Shown here: positions 5,589-6,507 of the stretch, piece after piece
Layout: every line of letters starts with the position of its first letter
Position numbering within the stretch: the stretch's first letter is position 1
Source of the DNA: [Eubacterium] saphenum
Lineage (GTDB): Bacteria > Bacillota > Clostridia > Oscillospirales > Ruminococcaceae
DNA: 6,507 nt
Assembly (NCBI GenBank): GCA_004555635.1
Contig: SFHN01000074.1
Coordinates: 1 to 6,507, forward strand
Direction of reading: 5' to 3'
The notes under the pieces: model-generated
Database searches by the model: none
What the model was told of the DNA's origin: nothing
Seen by the model: only the letters and a program-made list of their open reading frames with translations
Position numbers and translations under genes: made by a program

Positions 5589-6359
5589 ATGCTTGCAAAA
5601 AGAATTATCCCTTGCCTTGACGTAAGAAACGGAAAGGTAGTCAAGGGCGTAAATTTCGAGGGCGTCCGCGATGTCGGCGACCCCGTTGCCCTTGCGATTG
5701 AGTATAACAAACAGGGTGCAGACGAGATTGTTTTTTACGACATCACCGCTTCCTATGAGGGGCGCGGCGTTATGCTTGACGTCGTAAGAAACACCGCGAA
5801 GCAGGTGTTCGTGCCGCTTTGCGTCGGCGGCGGAATTTCCTCGGTAGAGGACTTCCGCGATACGCTTCGCGCAGGTGCGGACAAGGTTTCCGTGAACTCT
5901 CAGGCGGTGAAAAATCCGAAGCTTATCAGCGACGCGGCAGAGATTTTCGGCAGCCAGTGCGTTGTCGTAGGAATTGACGCAAAGCGCAACGGCAAGGGCG
6001 ACTATTCCGTGTACATAAACGGCGGGCGCGTTGATATGAACCTCGACCTCGGCGATTGGGTAAAGGAGATTGAGGAGCGCGGCGCGGGCGAAATCTGCCT
6101 TAACTCGATAGACACCGACGGCGTGCGCGGCGGCTTCGACATTGATATGCTAAACTTCGTTTGCGACAGGGTGAGCATTCCCGTTATCGCGAGCGGCGGC
6201 TGCGGCGCGCTTAACCACTTCTCCGAGGTTTTCGAGCGCACAAATTCGTCGGCGGCGCTTGCGGCTTCGCTGTTTCACTTTAACGAGCTTACCGTCGGCG
6301 AGGTAAAGCAGCACCTGTCCGAGCGCGGCATTCCCGTAAGAACCTTCGGCGGGAGATAA
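5589..6359 (+). CDS. hisF: Imidazole glycerol phosphate synthase, cyclase subunit HisF
   Basis: A (beta/alpha)8-barrel cyclase that uses ammonia delivered by HisH to convert PRFAR to imidazole glycerol phosphate and AICAR, the latter returning to purine synthesis. The 256-residue length fits. Catalytic D11 lies in IPCLDVRNG and D130 in VVGIDAKRN. Phosphate-binding VGGGISS (79-85) and ASGGCG (201-206) and the terminal GIPVR (247-251) are as expected. The usual LTSID stretch on the second half-barrel reads [12 protein letters not shown] here (171-182), with Asn in the Thr position. HisF is clearly paralogous to the preceding HisA: VKNPKL and GIDAKRNG align with VKNPQL and GIDAKNG. ATG 5589 has a strong SD. 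Its stop is 9 nt from hisI, in the same frame. Confidence 0.97.
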   Translation: MLAKRIIPCLDVRNGKVVKGVNFEGVRDVGDPVALAIEYNKQGADEIVFYDITASYEGRGVMLDVVRNTAKQVFVPLCVGGGISSVEDFRDTLRAGADKVSVNSQAVKNPKLISDAAEIFGSQCVVVGIDAKRNGKGDYSVYINGGRVDMNLDLGDWVKEIEERGAGEICLNSIDTDGVRGGFDIDMLNFVCDRVSIPVIASGGCGALNHFSEVFERTNSSAALAASLFHFNELTVGEVKQHLSERGIPVRTFGGR

Positions 6360-6365
6360 GGGGAG
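6360..6365 (+). promoter_or_regulatory. Shine-Dalgarno for hisI
   Basis: GGGGAG follows directly after the hisF TAA stop and sits 3 nt before the ATG at 6369. The overlapping AAGG (6358-6361) gives a more normal 7-nt spacing. The compact 9-nt junction again implies coupling. Confidence 0.6.
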
Positions 6366-6368
6366 AGT

Positions 6369-6507
6369 ATGGGACTTATTGAAGAAACCGACGAGCTTAT
6401 GCTTGATTTTGACAAGCTGAATAAAATCGCGCCCGAAAACCACGTTATTCCTGTTGCGGTGCAGAATATACACACGCTTGAGGTTATTCTGATAGCTTAT
6501 GTAAACG
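6369..6507 (+). CDS. hisI: Phosphoribosyl-AMP cyclohydrolase HisI (5' part, cut by window edge)
   Basis: HisI opens the adenine ring of phosphoribosyl-AMP to give ProFAR; it is a zinc/magnesium enzyme of roughly 110-130 residues, often fused to HisE (total about 200-230). Only 46 codons are visible. LDFDKL (12-17) followed by IPVAVQN and VILIAYVN matches the N-terminal HisI pattern (I/V-P-A-V-x-Q ... V-L-x-x-A-Y-x-N). The usual TGEVLM is replaced by TLEVIL, a modest divergence. The metal-binding Cys and Asp motifs lie beyond the edge, so neither activity nor a HisE fusion can be judged. Position directly after hisF, as in many his operons, supports the call. ATG 6369 has an SD-like GGGGAG directly upstream. 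Confidence 0.87.
   Translation, partial: MGLIEETDELMLDFDKLNKIAPENHVIPVAVQNIHTLEVILIAYVN

Overview
The window is the middle and late part of a histidine biosynthesis operon. All ten genes run left to right on the + strand: hisZ (3' part) - hisG - hisD - hisB - NUDIX hydrolase - hisH - HAD-family hydrolase - hisA - hisF - hisI (5' part). The short-form HisG paired with HisZ, the monofunctional HisB, the gene-dense layout, strong AGGAG-type ribosome binding sites and moderately GC-rich codon use suggest a Firmicute, most likely an anaerobic Clostridia/Oscillospiraceae-type gut or sediment bacterium. The taxonomic call is inference; the gene identities rest on motifs read in the translations.

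Layout. 1-633 is the C-terminal half of HisZ, the regulatory subunit of ATP phosphoribosyltransferase. 636-1271 is its catalytic partner HisG. 1268-2563 is histidinol dehydrogenase HisD. After a 32-nt gap comes HisB (2596-3174), followed directly by a NUDIX hydrolase (3174-3605) that overlaps both neighbours. HisH (3602-4201) is followed by a 29-nt gap and a HAD-family hydrolase (4231-4851). HisA (4863-5576), HisF (5589-6359) and the start of HisI (6369 to the edge) close the window. No gene-free stretch is longer than 32 nt. I see no terminator, RNA gene, mobile element, CRISPR array or extended repeat.

How the genes fit together. HisZ+HisG make phosphoribosyl-ATP. HisI (cut by the edge, and possibly fused to HisE beyond it) converts PR-AMP to ProFAR. 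HisA isomerises ProFAR to PRFAR, and HisH/HisF convert PRFAR to imidazole glycerol phosphate plus AICAR. HisB dehydrates IGP, and HisD performs the final two-step oxidation to histidine. Three steps have no standard gene here: PR-ATP pyrophosphohydrolase (HisE), the aminotransferase (HisC), and histidinol-phosphate phosphatase.

The two non-canonical cistrons are the most interesting part. The NUDIX enzyme has a perfect Nudix box and is translationally coupled to hisB and hisH. The HAD protein lacks the usual second Asp of the phosphatase DxD motif. They could fill pathway gaps (HisE-like and histidinol-phosphatase-like respectively) or do metabolite repair, but the sequence alone does not settle this.
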